A DNA stretch of 64,000 nt from Breviolum minutum Mf 1.05b.01 (GCA_000507305.1 DF239831.1:94374-158373); one strand, 5' to 3'. Positions 1-12,037 are shown, counted from the stretch's first letter. Notes: generated by a model not told the origin, from the letters alone. Program-made: numbers and translations.

Positions 1-1214
1 GTTGCGACCGACCCATCCATGAATCGCCAAATGCCACAAACTTTGGCTTCTAGTGATTTCTAGTGATCATCCACTTCCAGTTTTATGACTTGTGGTGTGC
101 ATAGCTGCACCAGCTATGTTGATTCAGAAGACTTTCCCACATATTCAGGAAGTCGATGCTGTGGACCATGCAGTACCCCTCCCAGTCAGTTAACATTTTT
201 GCCATAGGGCATGTTTCTGGGAAAAGTCTTTAGACCCTTAGCCCCCTCCCCCCCAAAAAAAACACGGTGAACCCGAAGAATGCCTCAAGAGATATCATCC
301 ACCCAACATCCTCCAGGTTGCATCGAGCCGGAGGAACCTTTGCCATGGTTGAAGATGGACAAAAAAAGCGAGTCTGGTGAATCTGGTGCAGCCAGTGACT
401 TCAAATTGCTGATGATATCCATTGGTTGGGTGGTTCTGGTGAAGCCTAGGAAGCTCTCAGGTTTCCAGGTGGTTGAAACGACATGCCCCAAAATAGGTTA
501 CTGTAGTAGAACCCCCCCCAGAATGTGAGGTTTATTCCGTGTCATGTGGGGACATCATAAAATTATCAGCCATGATGGAGATGCATGTTGTCCATCTATT
601 CCAATACATAGTGATGAACTGGCTTTTGGAAGAGCTAAAAGTTTTCACTGGTCTTTGCTACAACGCCTCCATGAAAATTGTTGGAAACGAGTGCAGAACA
701 TCAAAATCTTCACTTCAGAACGTCGCGACAGGGTGAATTCAAGGAGATAACTACACTGTTTCTGGGTTTGATCTTCTGAAATCTTCAATGATTACATATT
801 TCATCATCTTTCCTACGCAAACTCATTCCACCTGAGTCACCAAGCTGTGCCACCGATCCTGAGGCTGGATACTATGGAGGGCCTGGCTATGGCATTGAGA
901 CCCAGATTAGGAGGAAAGTTTCAGTGCCGGGTTGTTGGAAATTTGAATTACTTCATCCAAATATATATATGTTTAGACTAGAGGTGATTTTTTTGTGAAG
1001 ATCATCGCCTGGATCTTAGACCACGCTGCTGATATTCATAAACTCTTAAAGGTTGGATTGGTAGGATTGTGGTACCAAGCACAACAAAAATCAATGCTTC
1101 CATGGTGTGATTCTACATATATCGGACTAGTTCTGAGTCCAGTTTCATGGATTTCATCACCTGACGTGGTGAAGATTTTCCACCAACATCTAATTTTAGG
1201 ACATCAAGATGAAC
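1..1214. other. Left edge, no confident gene
   Basis: I see no supported gene here. An open plus-strand stretch at 544-750 (containing SHDGDACCPSIPIHSDEL and a possible donor after the run RRDR) and another at 838-940 (GYYGGPGYGIETQ, ending near an AG/GT-like step) read like small exons. Neither has a clear acceptor and donor pair or neighbours in phase. The rest is AT-rich with homopolymer runs of 7-9 bases. Confidence 0.4.
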
Positions 1215-1309
1215 TACCCTTCAGGGAACTGCCATATCCCCTGAAAAGTGCATTTTGAAGATGATTTTCCCTTTTCCCAAGGTGGGATATGTTAGTTTCC
1301 TGGAGGGTA
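1215..1309 (+). repeat. Family A inverted-repeat element, copy A1
   Basis: The element starts TACCCTTCAGGGAACT and ends TTAGTTTCCTGGAGGGTA, so the two ends are imperfect inverted repeats bounded by TA. The inner part (GAAGATGATTTTCC then CCAAGGTGGGATATG) is nearly the same as the copy at 61425-61518. Size, TA ends and the CCCTCC terminus resemble Stowaway-type MITEs (a comparison from general knowledge). Confidence 0.8.
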
Positions 1310-1609
1310 TCTACCCTACTGTCTGGGGATTTTTTCGGGGGAGGCAGGGACCTTCATGATGGGAAGGTAGGCATCAGCATCAACTCTTGAGTCGGACCAA
1401 GTTTTGTTAGGCACGAATCCCGGAAAACAAATCACTGCAAAACTTTGAACCTAGTGGCATGGGGGAGACTTACGCCTTGAAATATGTTTGATTACTAGTT
1501 GTATACATAAGTAATCCATATAGTTTGGGTTTGTCAGTTGGTTGGGACCTCGAATCCACAATAAGATAGTGGACTTTTTTGAGATCCATGGATGGGATTC
1601 ATCCACAGG

Positions 1610-1695
1610 TGCCTCAGCGGCGCGTGGCGCAAATTTCGCCCCTAAGCCGCCCGTGGTACCCGTGGCACCAGCTGCGTGCGCCGGGTTGGTCAAGC
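1610..1695. CDS. Candidate short exon, strand uncertain
   Basis: This is a GC-rich island in AT-rich DNA. On the plus strand it follows CCACAG and reads ASAARGANFAPKPP...AACAGLVKR up to GTGTGG. On the minus strand it follows CGCACGCAG and reads GATGTTGGLGAKFAPR up to GTGGAT. Both readings have usable splice signals. The minus reading would match the strand of the confident genes at 6-25 kb. I do not recognise the protein. Confidence 0.3.
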
Positions 1696-2262
1696 GTGTG
1701 GGGGAAAGTTGGGTGATCCACGAAACACGGGTGATTTTCTGGGAGCTACATTCACAGTTCCACTTGTTTTTTGATACATGTTTTGCTTTGCACTCCGTTA
1801 AATTTGGACAGAGTTGTTGTTTTTTGGATCCAGATTCCAGTTGGACATGAAGTATGAATCTTTTCATATCTTTCTTTGACCATTCGCAACTGCAGGGCCT
1901 TTGACCTTTGTAGCTGAGCGATTTGATGGTGGTTTTAGATGTTTGTTTACAACAGGATGATGAATAGAGTCCCCCGTACTACTCCCATACCACTCCCATA
2001 AATTCCCTTGAAGTACGGGAATGATATGTGAAGCTAGCTTCTGGGTCCCGGCTAGTGCCTGGAGATTTCTTCCTAAACAGGTCAGAAACCACCAACTATT
2101 CAGCTTAACGTTTGAATGTGCTTGGAAAAAGCTCAGCTCAAAACCATTCAGCTAGTGAGCGAGAATCGTGCAAGATGCAAGGTCAATGATCCCTAAACTC
2201 TGTCCCCAACAAGAGGTCCATCTGTTCATCTTCCCAAGAAACAATGTGATTCTGATTCTTCT

Positions 2263-2360
2263 CTAGGTGGTGGTTTCAAAATATTTTTTCATGTTCACCC
2301 CTATTTGGAGAAGATCCTCATTTTGACTAATATTTAAATGGGCTGAATTCACCAACTAGT
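2263..2360. repeat. Family D inverted-repeat element, copy D1
   Basis: About 98 bp, starting CTAGGTGGTGGTTTCAAAAT and ending TTCACCAACTAGT. The ends are inverted copies of a TAGTTGGTGGTTTC motif. The inner part has a GGATC/TTTTGAC stretch shared with the copies at 54714-54811 and 54989-55099. It is a small non-coding element of unknown class. Confidence 0.55.
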
Positions 2361-2390
2361 CCTGTATTGGCCGGTGGTTTTTTGAAACGC

Positions 2391-2431
2391 CAGGGCGGCA
2401 CCTCCGGCGCCGCCAGTGCCGGAGGCAGAGG
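2391..2431. CDS. Candidate micro-exon, strand uncertain
   Basis: This is a very GC-rich 40-bp island. On plus it can be read after AACGCCAG as GGTSGAASAGGR, ending at GTAGGC. The reverse strand is also open (ASGTGGAGGAAL). It is too short to recognise, and no neighbouring exon in phase was found. Confidence 0.25.
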
Positions 2432-3254
2432 TAGGCCATGCAGTAGGGGGAACTCAGTGGTGGCTGTTGGGGGTTGGTTGGTCTTGTTGGTTGGTGCCCC
2501 TAGAAACAGGTGGAGGTTTGAGAAACATGTTTTCTTGTGATGTTCAAAGATGATTTTGGTCAGTTTTGGGTGGATTAAATATGGTTAAATAGCATTTGGC
2601 AAATAGGAGGCCTGAAGCCAGTTCATACCAAGTCCTTGTTATTGGGGGCATAAAGTTTACTTGTTTTCGATTTGTCTTCTCCATGCAAAGACAGAGGAAG
2701 GAAGGGCCAATTTGCCACAACTGGCCATGGTGGTCTTGCACCTCTAAAATGGAACGAATGGAAACCACAAATTAATGGTCAACACATGCATTTTTGACTC
2801 AGATGCTCTCTGTTCCTTGTGAAGAGATTGGGCCGCTGAATGCTTGAAGTCCAGATATTTGTTGTCACAAGAAATCTCACATGTCGATCAAGAAAGACAA
2901 GCCTACATAAATTTGATAATAGGGGTTAGAAGGACTTCCGTTTGGGATAGGCAATTTTTTGGCATGCAAAAGGCAAATGAGTCTTTGACACCCCAGGGAT
3001 AGCTTCTTGACACAGTTTTTTTGTTGATGCAAAGTATTTCAATCTCAACTCTGCAGCCAACTGGCGCAACATGTGACACAACTCACGCCATTGATGCCGC
3101 CATCAAGCTTCACCAGGTACCCAGAAAAGATGACATGTAACCAACGGAACGTTGTTTACCCAAGCTTGCACTTCATGTTCAAAGTTTCCATGCTTAAAAC
3201 TCATATGACAATCATCTTGAAGAGCACATCATTTCATGGTCCACGCAACCTACC

Positions 3255-3420
3255 CACACGCAGCTTCACGGGTGACCCTGTGGCCCCCCGGGTTTTTTCC
3301 ACCCCCAAGAAGAAACGTTTCCCCTTCACGGAATGCCGCCGAAGCGCGAAGAAGTCCAAGTGGGCGACGAGAAATGGAAGGCTTGGAAGGAATCTTGGAA
3401 TCCTTGGTCAGGAAGTTCCC
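3255..3420. CDS. Candidate exon, strand uncertain
   Basis: A GC-rich stretch open on both strands. Plus reads AEARRSPSGRREMEGLEGIL then ESLVRKFPEGHGD. Minus reads PSKPSISRRPLGLLRASAAF then REG. The composition is exon-like against its AT-rich flanks, but no unambiguous acceptor and donor pair decides the strand. I do not recognise the protein. Confidence 0.3.
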
Positions 3421-4349
3421 TGAAGGACATGGTGACATGACCCAACTTATTCCACTTACTTAGAAGAGTTATAATATACTAGTATGAGACCAGTGAAGCT
3501 GCTCAAAAAAACCCTGACAGGTGCCAATTTGGCAGCAGGAACCAGGTCAAAGACAACAGCAACAGTTGGCGCAGCATGAGGAGAGTTGGTCGTTTTTGGG
3601 GGGGTTGATGTGGCCAGGATCAACTCATAGAGTTGGAGCTCCAAAATGAAAGATTCTCCAGATCGTTGGTATCATTTGGATCTACCCCCCACACCCAGGA
3701 TTACAGTTGCAAATTAAGGTTATAACATAAAGATGCCCTAGTAACAAAGATGTATCAATTCTGGTGGTGAATGTTACAGGGTGGGGGGGTTAGATCCAAG
3801 GTATCGTGGATTAGGGAGATATCCAAATTTCACAGTGACTAAATTATCCTCGAACTTCAAAAAGAATTCGGCCCTCCCTTCAAAAGGACTTCAACAAGAA
3901 CATGTGTTTTTTTAACCCGCTCCTTTTCCATGCGCACAAAATCCCCGGACCCAAATGTATCACCGGATTCCACGGAAGGATGGCAACTTGACATTGGCGA
4001 AGCGTGAAGGGTGCGCAAATTTCAAACTGACAGGGAAGCGTTTGAAGTGTAGAAACTTCTACCTGTGGATGACGAGATGATTAAACGGTTTAAAAGTTTA
4101 TAAGTCTCCTGACTTTCAGGTCAGGGTCACTCGAAGGGTTGAGTTTTGATCCCCAAAATGCCAATCACTTCTGCTTGGGACGATCATGAGCAGTCATATT
4201 CATGGGCCTTTGCAAAGAGATGGGTTGCAGCAAATGGATTAAAGTGGGGACTAGCAAAGACTGCACCCCAGTAGTGGAAAATATAGATTCCAACTTGCAT
4301 CTATCTCCTGATTTATTTGGCTGTTTCATTTAGACTTCTTGCGTCCGCA

Positions 4350-4399
4350 GGTACTTGCAGAAGCGCGCAGGGCGCTCACGCTTCCGCTGGACCATTCGG
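4350..4399 (+). CDS. Candidate 50-bp exon
   Basis: After TCCGCAG the plus strand reads VLAEARRALTLPLDHS and meets a canonical GTAAGG donor. A minus-strand reading (after GGTCCAG, up to GTACCT) is also open, so the strand is not certain. A further GC-rich island at 4807-4895 (LPEAVRFFELKEGQIRWW on plus) may be a neighbour, but it has no acceptor after the upstream stop. Confidence 0.35.
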
Positions 4400-4919
4400 T
4401 AAGGGACACCCAGGGTTTATTTTTGCCATTCACCCAAATGAAAGAAGAATGAGAAAATATATGGAGGACCTAAATTCTGGAGCAAATTTAAATCTATTTG
4501 GAATTCAGAAGACGTGTTTTTTTTGCAGAGGAAGAGATGAAGCGCAATGGGTCAATTTGCTGGAGCATGCATGCATTGATAGTGTTTGATACCTCGATGA
4601 TGTTTCGTACATATGTTGAACCAGTCCAAGGATAACGCCTTAATGGGTACAGTAAGCAATTAGCCACCATATGATTTAGTTTGATTTTCTGATTCATTTA
4701 TTGATCTTACCCAATACTGTTTATGGATTTTTTAAAACATATATTTACACACACATATTTTATTCTCCTGTTCTCTTGTTGAAAAAGAAACGTGTAACGA
4801 CTCGAACTCCTCCCTGAAGCGGTGAGGTTCTTCGAGCTCAAGGAGGGTCAGATTCGTTGGTGGAGGCGGGCCAAATGGGTGGTTTAAGTAACTTTAGAGG
4901 ATGGAGAAGCCTCCCAAAA

Positions 4920-5040
4920 TACCCTCCCTGGAACTATAACAAATCACCCTTGAAAATGGATGGTTGAAAGATGATTCATGTCCTTGTGGGGGCAAACTAG
5001 GCCTATTTTCAGGTGCGATTTGTTAGTTTCAGGGAGGGTA
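4920..5040 (+). repeat. Family A element, copy A2
   Basis: Starts TACCCTCCCTGGAACTATAA and ends TTAGTTTCAGGGAGGGTA. It carries the inner segments GGATGGTTGAAAGATGA and GGGGGCAAACTAGGCCTATT, which recur in copy A8 (42710-42808) and in reverse in the fragment at 38530-38603. This defines a longer (about 120 bp) subfamily. Confidence 0.8.
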
Positions 5041-5231
5041 CACTTCTTCAAAATTGTGGTTTGGGGATCGATGATTTGGAGCTACTACTGCCCTTGAGAA
5101 TTACCAACCATGGGGATTGATACCGCTACTATCTGATATCTGTATAAATATATTTACTGTATATATATACATATGTTATGGTCTGGTATATGAATCTACA
5201 GACATAAATACATATCAATACCTGCACATAT

Positions 5232-5624
5232 ATGTTTCTTTTCTACTCACATTTTGCAACAATACTCCAGATGACAGATCCGAAAGATGTCAGTGACTTT
5301 CATCCGATTGTTTGTTGGATCTCTTGCTGCTGGTATTGTAATACTATTCTGGTGCACCTCCTTTCAATATCTCTAAATGATAAGGGGCACCTTCATTTTG
5401 TGTGCAAGTCCCACTTCTTTCAGAAGGCTTTCAATCAGTACATAGTTGTTTTGGATCGGGGAACGGAACCAAAATTGAAGGGAACAATTCAAGTAGGCAA
5501 ATTCTTAATGTTATTTACCCAGATATCACATGACACTAAAGGATCCATTTTTAGGATATTTTTTTCTATTTTGTTGACATGTTGGACACCCATTCCCTTA
5601 TGCTCACTGCTCCCTTCTGCTTAA
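5232..5624 (+). CDS. Unrecognised 130-codon open frame, doubtful
   Basis: A long plus-strand open frame (from MFLFYSHFATILQMTDPKD to CSLLPSA) in AT-rich DNA. It contains DRGTEPKLKGTIQVGK, but much is Cys/Trp/Phe-rich and hydrophobic, as expected of a chance frame. It has no splice support or recognisable domain. The strand is opposite to the gene to its right. Confidence 0.2.
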   Translation: MFLFYSHFATILQMTDPKDVSDFHPIVCWISCCWYCNTILVHLLSISLNDKGHLHFVCKSHFFQKAFNQYIVVLDRGTEPKLKGTIQVGKFLMLFTQISHDTKGSIFRIFFSILLTCWTPIPLCSLLPSA

Positions 5625-5869
5625 ATGGTTTTGGAGTAGGTTAAACGGGTACCTAAAACCACCGTTTTCACGTCGGGTGTTTGGAGCTGGCAGGCCATCC
5701 TTCAAGGATCAACTGACACAGCCAAGGCCTCCTGGAGTTTGGGGGCCCATGCGAGGAGTGGCGGTTTGGTTTTCTCCAGTTGTTTCGGGAGGGTGCAAAT
5801 TATAGGGACCAAAAAAGCCGAGCTCACCCCCAAAATGGTGCATCGTTGAGTATCCCAACAAATTCAGTT

Positions 5870-6193
5870 TTAGGACTTGATTATTTGTTGCTTTCCGTCT
5901 GGAGCGAGAAAAGGCCCCACAAATGTAACATAACCACGGGAACAACGCCATGAGGTCGCTCCTGCAAGTGATGATGGTGATGTGATGTCAGATTGTCTTC
6001 CTAAATTATTGTGGATCACATCATCAATCCACAAGAGGAGTTCGAGGTTGGTTTTATTCATGGGATCTTCAGATTTTCTCCTACCAGCTTGCTGGCCATG
6101 GATTATAAATTGGAACACTATAGAACCTCTTTTAAGCGTGGCACTACATTTTTGGTGGGTTTTCCCTGATTTGGAGATTGACATCCCAAGCAT
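5870..6193 (-). CDS. Candidate minus-strand exon(s) downstream of the 6.5-10.5 kb gene
   Basis: The minus strand is open for 107 codons, including GRRKSEDPMNKTNLELLLWI and DDVIHNNLGRQSD, which reads more like protein than the antisense. A second overlapping minus frame at 6144-6344 (RITSASSRLKLVKLVVSASD) also looks plausible, so at most one is right in the overlap. It could be the 3' continuation of the gene at 6463-10513 or a separate gene. Confidence 0.3.
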   Translation of the reverse strand: MLGMSISKSGKTHQKCSATLKRGSIVFQFIIHGQQAGRRKSEDPMNKTNLELLLWIDDVIHNNLGRQSDITSPSSLAGATSWRCSRGYVTFVGPFLAPDGKQQIIKS

Positions 6194-6462
6194 CAGAAGC
6201 CGAAACCACCAACTTCACCAACTTCAGTCGAGATGATGCTGAGGTGATCCGTAATAAAGAGTTGGGTTGCCTCAGTGGATGGTTACCGGTTTCGACATGT
6301 TTTTTTTGGGGAAGCATGGAAGATGGAAACCTAAAGATAGACACACCAAATCACACCAGATTTTGAAAGGAGATACATTTTATCAAAACCATCATTTGGG
6401 GACATTTTGGGGTATCTAACTATATGTTGAATTTCGGGGGTGGTAAATTAATACATGGATGG

Positions 6463-8187
6463 CTACATGCGCATGTAAAGTACTTTGATAAGAGTTGCTT
6501 GTTGCTGATATGACTTTCCTAGATTTCCAATGTTTTTCTTCCTGAAAGAGTGAACATTGAAGATGTGTTGACGCTGGTTGTCATTTGATATCACAACCTT
6601 CAGGAAATATCTGGAATTCTGATCAGTTGAAGAGCTTGCATCATCATGGGAGCTGTTTTTGGAAGTATCCAACATATCCATTTCTTTTCCTTGGAGATAC
6701 CAAAAACACGTGATGTCATCATGTAATGACAACAAACTTATAACAGATTTAAATGGGACCCTCCCTGAAACTAACAAAGCACCTGAAAATGGATTGTTGG
6801 AATACTAGTTTCCTTTCGGGATGGCATATTTTCAGGGGCGAGCTGTTTTTTTTCAGGGAGTGTAAATTCTACAATTTTGGAACTCTACCCCATTCCCAAA
6901 CACTTCCCGGAAGCAATGGAGATATCTACTCGAGGCCCCGGCCCAAGCCGGTCCGCTGTTTGGATCTAACGCAGCTGAAGCGGATCACCCGCACGCAGGT
7001 GGATCACATCACATGATGCGGGATGGGAATATTTTTACCCAGCCATTTCCTCCCTTGAAGATTGCCATTTTGAACAAAGATGTAGGTAAATAATCCATAC
7101 ATGGAGCAATCATGGAACATATTATGGCATTTATTGAAATCCACTTATACTTTGAATGAAACAAAACGAGATTGGAAAAGGTTAGGGGAACAAAGAAGCA
7201 TCAACAAGGCTGGTTTAACTGTTTAACTATAGAAAATTCTATGCCTAGGAGCAGGTTTCAAGATGGGTGCAAGCAGGTTGCTGGTTACAGTTGCTGTTTC
7301 TGAAACTTGATTTGGCAATGTTCGAAAAGCGACGACGATATAATGATACGACAACATACTGTATTTTTTCACTGCAACAACATGGGCAGATTGTAGTCCG
7401 GAGTGTAAGTTCCTTAATGTCCTGAGGGAGTACAGTTTCGCAGATGGGTCAACGGGTGATATATTTTCTGTAATGGTTTCTACCTGCGAGAAATATTTGT
7501 TGGCAAGGTACAGTGGAGCTTATCCACAGAATGACTTTCAATCTGAAGCTCAAGACATTTTGCTGTAGCAATTCACCAGTCGCCATAGGTCTAGACGTGA
7601 TGTTGTACCTCTTTTCCGCTTGTGTTATCAGTTGCATTTGCCTTGTGCATACCTTTGGTTCTCTTGTTACAATTTGGAGAAGATCGGACCTACCATGGCC
7701 ACGGCAATTTTTGGCCAAATGGTCTCGAAGCAAAGTTACTATTCAAGCAATGAACCAATGGTATTAGTTGAAGTCGGACGCCACCTCCTTTTTGTGCTGA
7801 GCTGGGGTCAAAGCCAAACATGTAGACTTCTGCTTTGATTCAATCACGTTACACATGATTTTCCTTGGAACAGATTGATTGTATAGACTTAGCAATAGGT
7901 TTCATCTTCGCTGTACTAATGGGTTTCTTAAACCCAAAGGCATCTTGGAACTTTTCCTCATCACTTGGAACCCTTGGAATCTGGTGGGTTAAAACCCGGT
8001 TCGAATCATCGGATGAAACGATCAACTGCCAGGTGAAGTTTCCATACTCCACACGGATCCTGTTAGAGTTCAATCCGGACCCGGGTGGTGCTGTTTTAGG
8101 TACACCTGGCAGGGGGTTCACAAGGATCAACATCATCGTGATCATTATCGCCATCACTATTATCAAGACCTCTTTTTTTCATGATAC

Positions 8188-8237
<50 letters not shown>

Positions 8238-10513
8238 GTCGTGGTCATCATGATCATGATTATCGTCATCATGATCATCATCATATGTAACTGTGAGATG
8301 CTCTGTGTGGTTCTAGCAATTTTGTGTTTAGATTCCAAATTTCCGCCAGCATGTCGTGAGACGTGATACTGCAGGACTATACAGATTACCAGCTTGAACT
8401 GCGATCCGAACGCGAGTTGGAAATCATGGAATGGTGCCCCACCGCTTTGCGGAAGTTGTCGGATTGGATAGAGCAATGGAATCTTATGGTTCCGCATGGC
8501 AAAGCACGATGTCGAACCTACCAGACCAGGAATCATCGAAAAATATCGACAGTCATTGAGGGCCACCCGATATATTTATATATATATAAAACAATATTGT
8601 TCTTATTTTTTTTGACACCGCCAACATATAAACGAGTGTGGTTTTTCATGATGATTTTATGTTGTTGTCATTTTTTCACCTGCTTCCGTTCTTGTACATG
8701 TCTAGAGGAAACCCAGAGATGAGATGAAGCCTTGTGCCGTTTCACCCCCAACATCCCATGTTTTTTTCCTGGAACTGCTAATTGGACAGGGGGTCATTAA
8801 ATGCGACCCATTTTGGGGGGAATCAAACAATACAAATCTATGGTAAGTTTGACTGATTTTCCAAAAAAACAAAGCATTGTTTGGGTTGGTAATATGATGA
8901 CCCTTGTTGGAGGTACAAAATTCTGATTCGCTTTACCATGGAACGCTACGACGTTGCCGTCAACCAAGACCACTCCAAGGCTGCGTTGGAGGTTGAAGGT
9001 GGACCATAACTCCGAGGGGTTATAACTCCAGTTACATCCAGTTACCCATCTATAAGGCCATTTAAAAGGGGTTACAACTCCATTTAAACACTGGTAGGGG
9101 CCCACCTTGTAGTACAAAAATGGCAACATGACCCAGTCGTACCACCAAATCTTCGGTCTTGAAGTGGCACTCTCTTGTGGGTCGCGATAAGTCATCAATT
9201 TTTTTCAGGAGGTACTTTTGTCATGCACCGTGAGTTTGAGGTCTCTATTAGAACATCTTTCAATCTTTGGGGTGTATGCACTGGACGGCTCTTAGAGATA
9301 TGAAGTTGCTTATTTGTGTCTAAAGAGTTTGAGTGGCCATGAATTCATTTACATTTGCGCTGATGTTTGGGTTTCCCCATTGAAGGAACCACAGACATTT
9401 GTGCCAGGTCGTTGCTGGAGAAGAGACTGATACAGATGCACGGGATCGGATGTGATGCGAGTTGTCGCATCGTTGATTACATGCAGAGCCGTTGAGAGAG
9501 GCGGTTCACCAAAAGTGAATTGTCTCAAAAGTGAATTGTCCTTGAGACCGGATTTTTACAAATCTATAATGACTTTCGATTTATGAATCTCCAATATCTC
9601 CAAGCATCATCTCCAAGCTGTTAATTCCAAAGTGAAAGAAAACTGTCTCAGCTTGGGGGCGTTTCAACTAATGTTTCAATTGCTAAACTGTGGCATTTCT
9701 TGCAGCAGATCAGCAAGATTGATCAAGATTATCTGCTTACAAATTACATAACTTTTTGGTCACAGAATAGCTTGAATTTCCATCTTTATTTGCAACCATA
9801 GTTACCACCTCCATACCGTTGGTGGACCGCCCTCTCATGGTGAACCGGTCGTTCGGCATCAGCGATTTCGCTGCCGTTGGGCTGCTGAACATGTCATGGA
9901 AGGAGATGTATGCAGGAACCATTTTAAGATTGGTGTTTTTCATGGTGTTTCCATGGATTTTCCAAAAACCAGAGACTGCATACACTTTGAAAGGCCATTC
10001 TCCCGATAGCTGCAAAGAAAAGTAAAGAGTCATGGGATAACTGGTCAATTTTATAAAATATAATTTATATATATTTAGATATACAGATTTTGTTGAAGTT
10101 TTTTTGAGATGATGTGGAGGAAATCTTTGTAAATGAATGCCTCAAAGTCAGCATAAGACCCCAACTCTCACCTCAGCTTCTGTGTCTTTGCAGGGGAAAT
10201 GCACCATTATCCATTCTTTCCACCAACGACGTTCAAATCGTGACTCATGATGAGTGTGTTTGGAATTCGCCACAACTTGAACTCATCTTGGTGAAGTGAC
10301 CTCACAAACTCTACAAATACCACTTCAATCAAACGCAAACATCGAAGACATGTGCCAGCCAAACTTGCCAACACTTTATACAGAATGTCAATATGTACAA
10401 ACACATACCATGAATCCATCATTAAAAAATCTGCTCACCTTTGCACGTAGATCACAAGGAGCTGCTAAAACTCTGCCAAATCTGCTTCCAAGAGCCATTG
10501 ACAAATGGCGTAG
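6463..10513 (-). CDS. Multi-exon minus-strand gene, unknown function
   Basis: Exons, 5' to 3': 10513-10439 (LRHLSMALGSRFGRVLAAPC, donor gtgagc); 10275-10172 (ERRWWKEWIMVHFPCKDTEA, donor gtgaga); 10009-9737 after TTTCTTTGCAG (SGEWPFKVYAVSGFWKIHGN ... AYISFHDMFSSPTAAK); 8980-8937 (LGVVLVDGNVVAFH, donor gtaaag); 8517-8390 (RNHKIPLLYPIRQLPQSGG, donor gtaatc); about 8059-7850 (RIRVEYGNFTWQLIVSSDD); 7689-7484 (REPKVCTRQMQLITQAEKRY, donor gtagaa); and a possible last exon 6689-6463 ending in TAG. Junctions 10172/10009 and 8937/8517 are in phase. The first junction does not fit exactly, so one border is misplaced or an exon is missing. The WWKEW...WPFKVYAVSGFWKI region suggests a soluble domain that I cannot name. 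It lies downstream of the 12-24 kb block on the same strand and may belong to the same repeated unit. Confidence 0.55.
6757..6864 (+). repeat. Family A element, copy A3
   Basis: The left end is GACCCTCCCTGAAACTAACA and the right end TTTTTTTTCAGGGAGTGTA. It is somewhat decayed at both TA borders. It lies between two exons of the minus-strand gene, so it is intronic if that gene model is right. Confidence 0.7.
6932..7000. CDS. Candidate exon, strand uncertain
   Basis: A GC-rich island. Plus reads SRPRPKPVRCLDLTQLKRIT then RTQ to GTGGAT. The minus strand is interrupted by a stop in each long frame. If real on plus, it sits inside an intron of the minus-strand gene, which makes it doubtful. Confidence 0.25.
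8188..8285. repeat. (CAT)n microsatellite, partly decayed
   Basis: An uninterrupted run of the TCA/CAT triplet from 8188 to about 8237, then degenerate CATGAT/CGTCAT repeats to 8285. It encodes His or Met runs in chance frames. It lies between two candidate exons of the minus-strand gene, so it is probably intronic. Confidence 0.85.
8812..8916 (+). repeat. Family G dispersed repeat, copy 1
   Basis: Shares a run of about 105 bp with 56490-56592. Both contain GCATTGTTTGGGTT, then GTAATAT(G/A)ATGAC and a GGAGGTA/GGAGATT end. Both start with a TTTTGGGGGG(A)ATT stretch followed by CAATACA. Here it lies in the intron just before the 8980-8937 exon of the minus-strand gene. Confidence 0.6.
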
Positions 10514-12001
10514 CTACGCAGCCAAGGTGTCCACATGGCGTGAATCAACGTCAAATTTAGACTCTTTGTTTTTTTTTCGACCTGGGCACCAAGTTTTTGG
10601 TGCTGTCGTTGCGAAGAGCATTGAATAGGTTTTTGTTTGTTGTGGGGGAGTGTTATTAATTACCTGAGGACTGAAACTCCCCTCCTATACATCTCTTTAC
10701 TATAGAGATCTATAGAGCATCACTGAAGTTTCGTCATATCCATGCGCCTGTGACATTATCAGCAGTGGTCATCATTAGTCATCATCAATATCCCTCTACA
10801 GGTAGTAATTGCAGTGTAAAACATGCACACCTAGAACATGCATCGTCCGTTTGTTAGTGATTTAGGCTGTGAGAACCTTTCATAAAGTCAGGTCATTTCA
10901 AAACACATCACAGATCATGTGGATCTCAGGTCTTAAATTCGTTCAGGAACACTTCAAATCTGACGATTGATACAGAACCTTTACCCCCCAAAAAAGAACA
11001 TAATGAATCATGACCATCATCCATCTTTTTTTTGGGGGGGGAGGGCAAGGTGGGTGGGGTTCCATCCATTGGCCCATGGCACAAATGGGACTTTACATCC
11101 ACGACTTGGATTGGCTATCCAATGAAGGGCATCCGGGTATGGGGCCATTTCAACAGACAGCACCAGTAGACTCGGTAGACTCGCGCAGCTGTGAGGAGTG
11201 TGGAGAGTTTTGGAAGATTTGTTAACATTTTGTATAGGTCTCATGGTAAGCAGTGACACTGTATGATTTTTTGGGTGCGTCATGATTTGCTGAGATTTTT
11301 GTTTGAGACCTTTAGACTAGACTAATCTTTGGTTGTGCTAGAAAGCGTTTTGACAGATTGTACTGAAGATTAGATGAGGGGTTGATTTTCAGTGATCAAC
11401 GAGATAGACAACATGACCAAGGACGCATTTGATTAAGAGACTTACACTTACAAGGACACCACGTCACCTTCTCCGTGGCAACCGTGATCAGTAACACATG
11501 TCCTTCAGGGGGGGGTTCACTCAAGAACCCCCTTGAAGACAGCACAGATTCTCTCAGAAGCTGATCCACAAAAACACTGAAGAATACAGTACTTGTTTTA
11601 ACTTGTTTTAATTTGATTCTACTCTATATACATCTTATCTTATATTTGTCAAAAGGGTTTTTTCAAGAAAAGTACTGCCAGATTCTGTTTCGAGATCCCA
11701 AGAAATTGGTTTACAAAACACAACTTCCTGTTGCATCTCGGAGATTCCGGTTGTTGAAGATCATTTTGATGACCTCTCGGACGTCAGGTTGCACCGTGCA
11801 CAGCACAAAAAGTGGAGCAGCTGCGCAGCTGCGGCAGCTAGCAGTTTATGGAGGGTCCAAACTACAAACCTGCTGTAATTGTTGCAAGTATGCTGTGATT
11901 TTTGTACAATCCAGTACACACTTGACCATTGTTTGTGCACATAGAAACATATTCAGATTTTTTTCGATTTAGCTAGATATGACTTGGCACTAAATTATAC
12001 C
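10514..12001. other. Intergenic stretch, no confident gene
   Basis: No supported exon. A 119-codon plus-strand frame (11613-11972) is hydrophobic at its start and has no splice signals. At 11812-11846 there is a GCAGCTGCGCAGCTGC hairpin-forming segment. Poly-G runs occur at 11034-11042 and 11509-11516. Confidence 0.4.
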
Positions 12002-12037
12002 AAGATCCTCCGAAGTCACCTAAATTTACATCACGTA
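12002..12037 (+). repeat. 36-bp inverted repeat, outer arm
   Basis: This arm begins AAGATCCTCCGAAGTC and ends TTTACATCACGTA. Its exact reverse complement is at 12394-12429, with all 36 positions matching. The arm lies 3' of the stop codon of the transposase-like gene. The pair encloses the gene's last exon. Confidence 0.9.

Noticed and set aside
8096..8566. 156-codon minus frame as a single gene, and His-rich plus frame
   Set aside because: Its middle is the (CAT)n array. The useful coding parts are explained better by separate exons 8517-8390 and 8059-7850.
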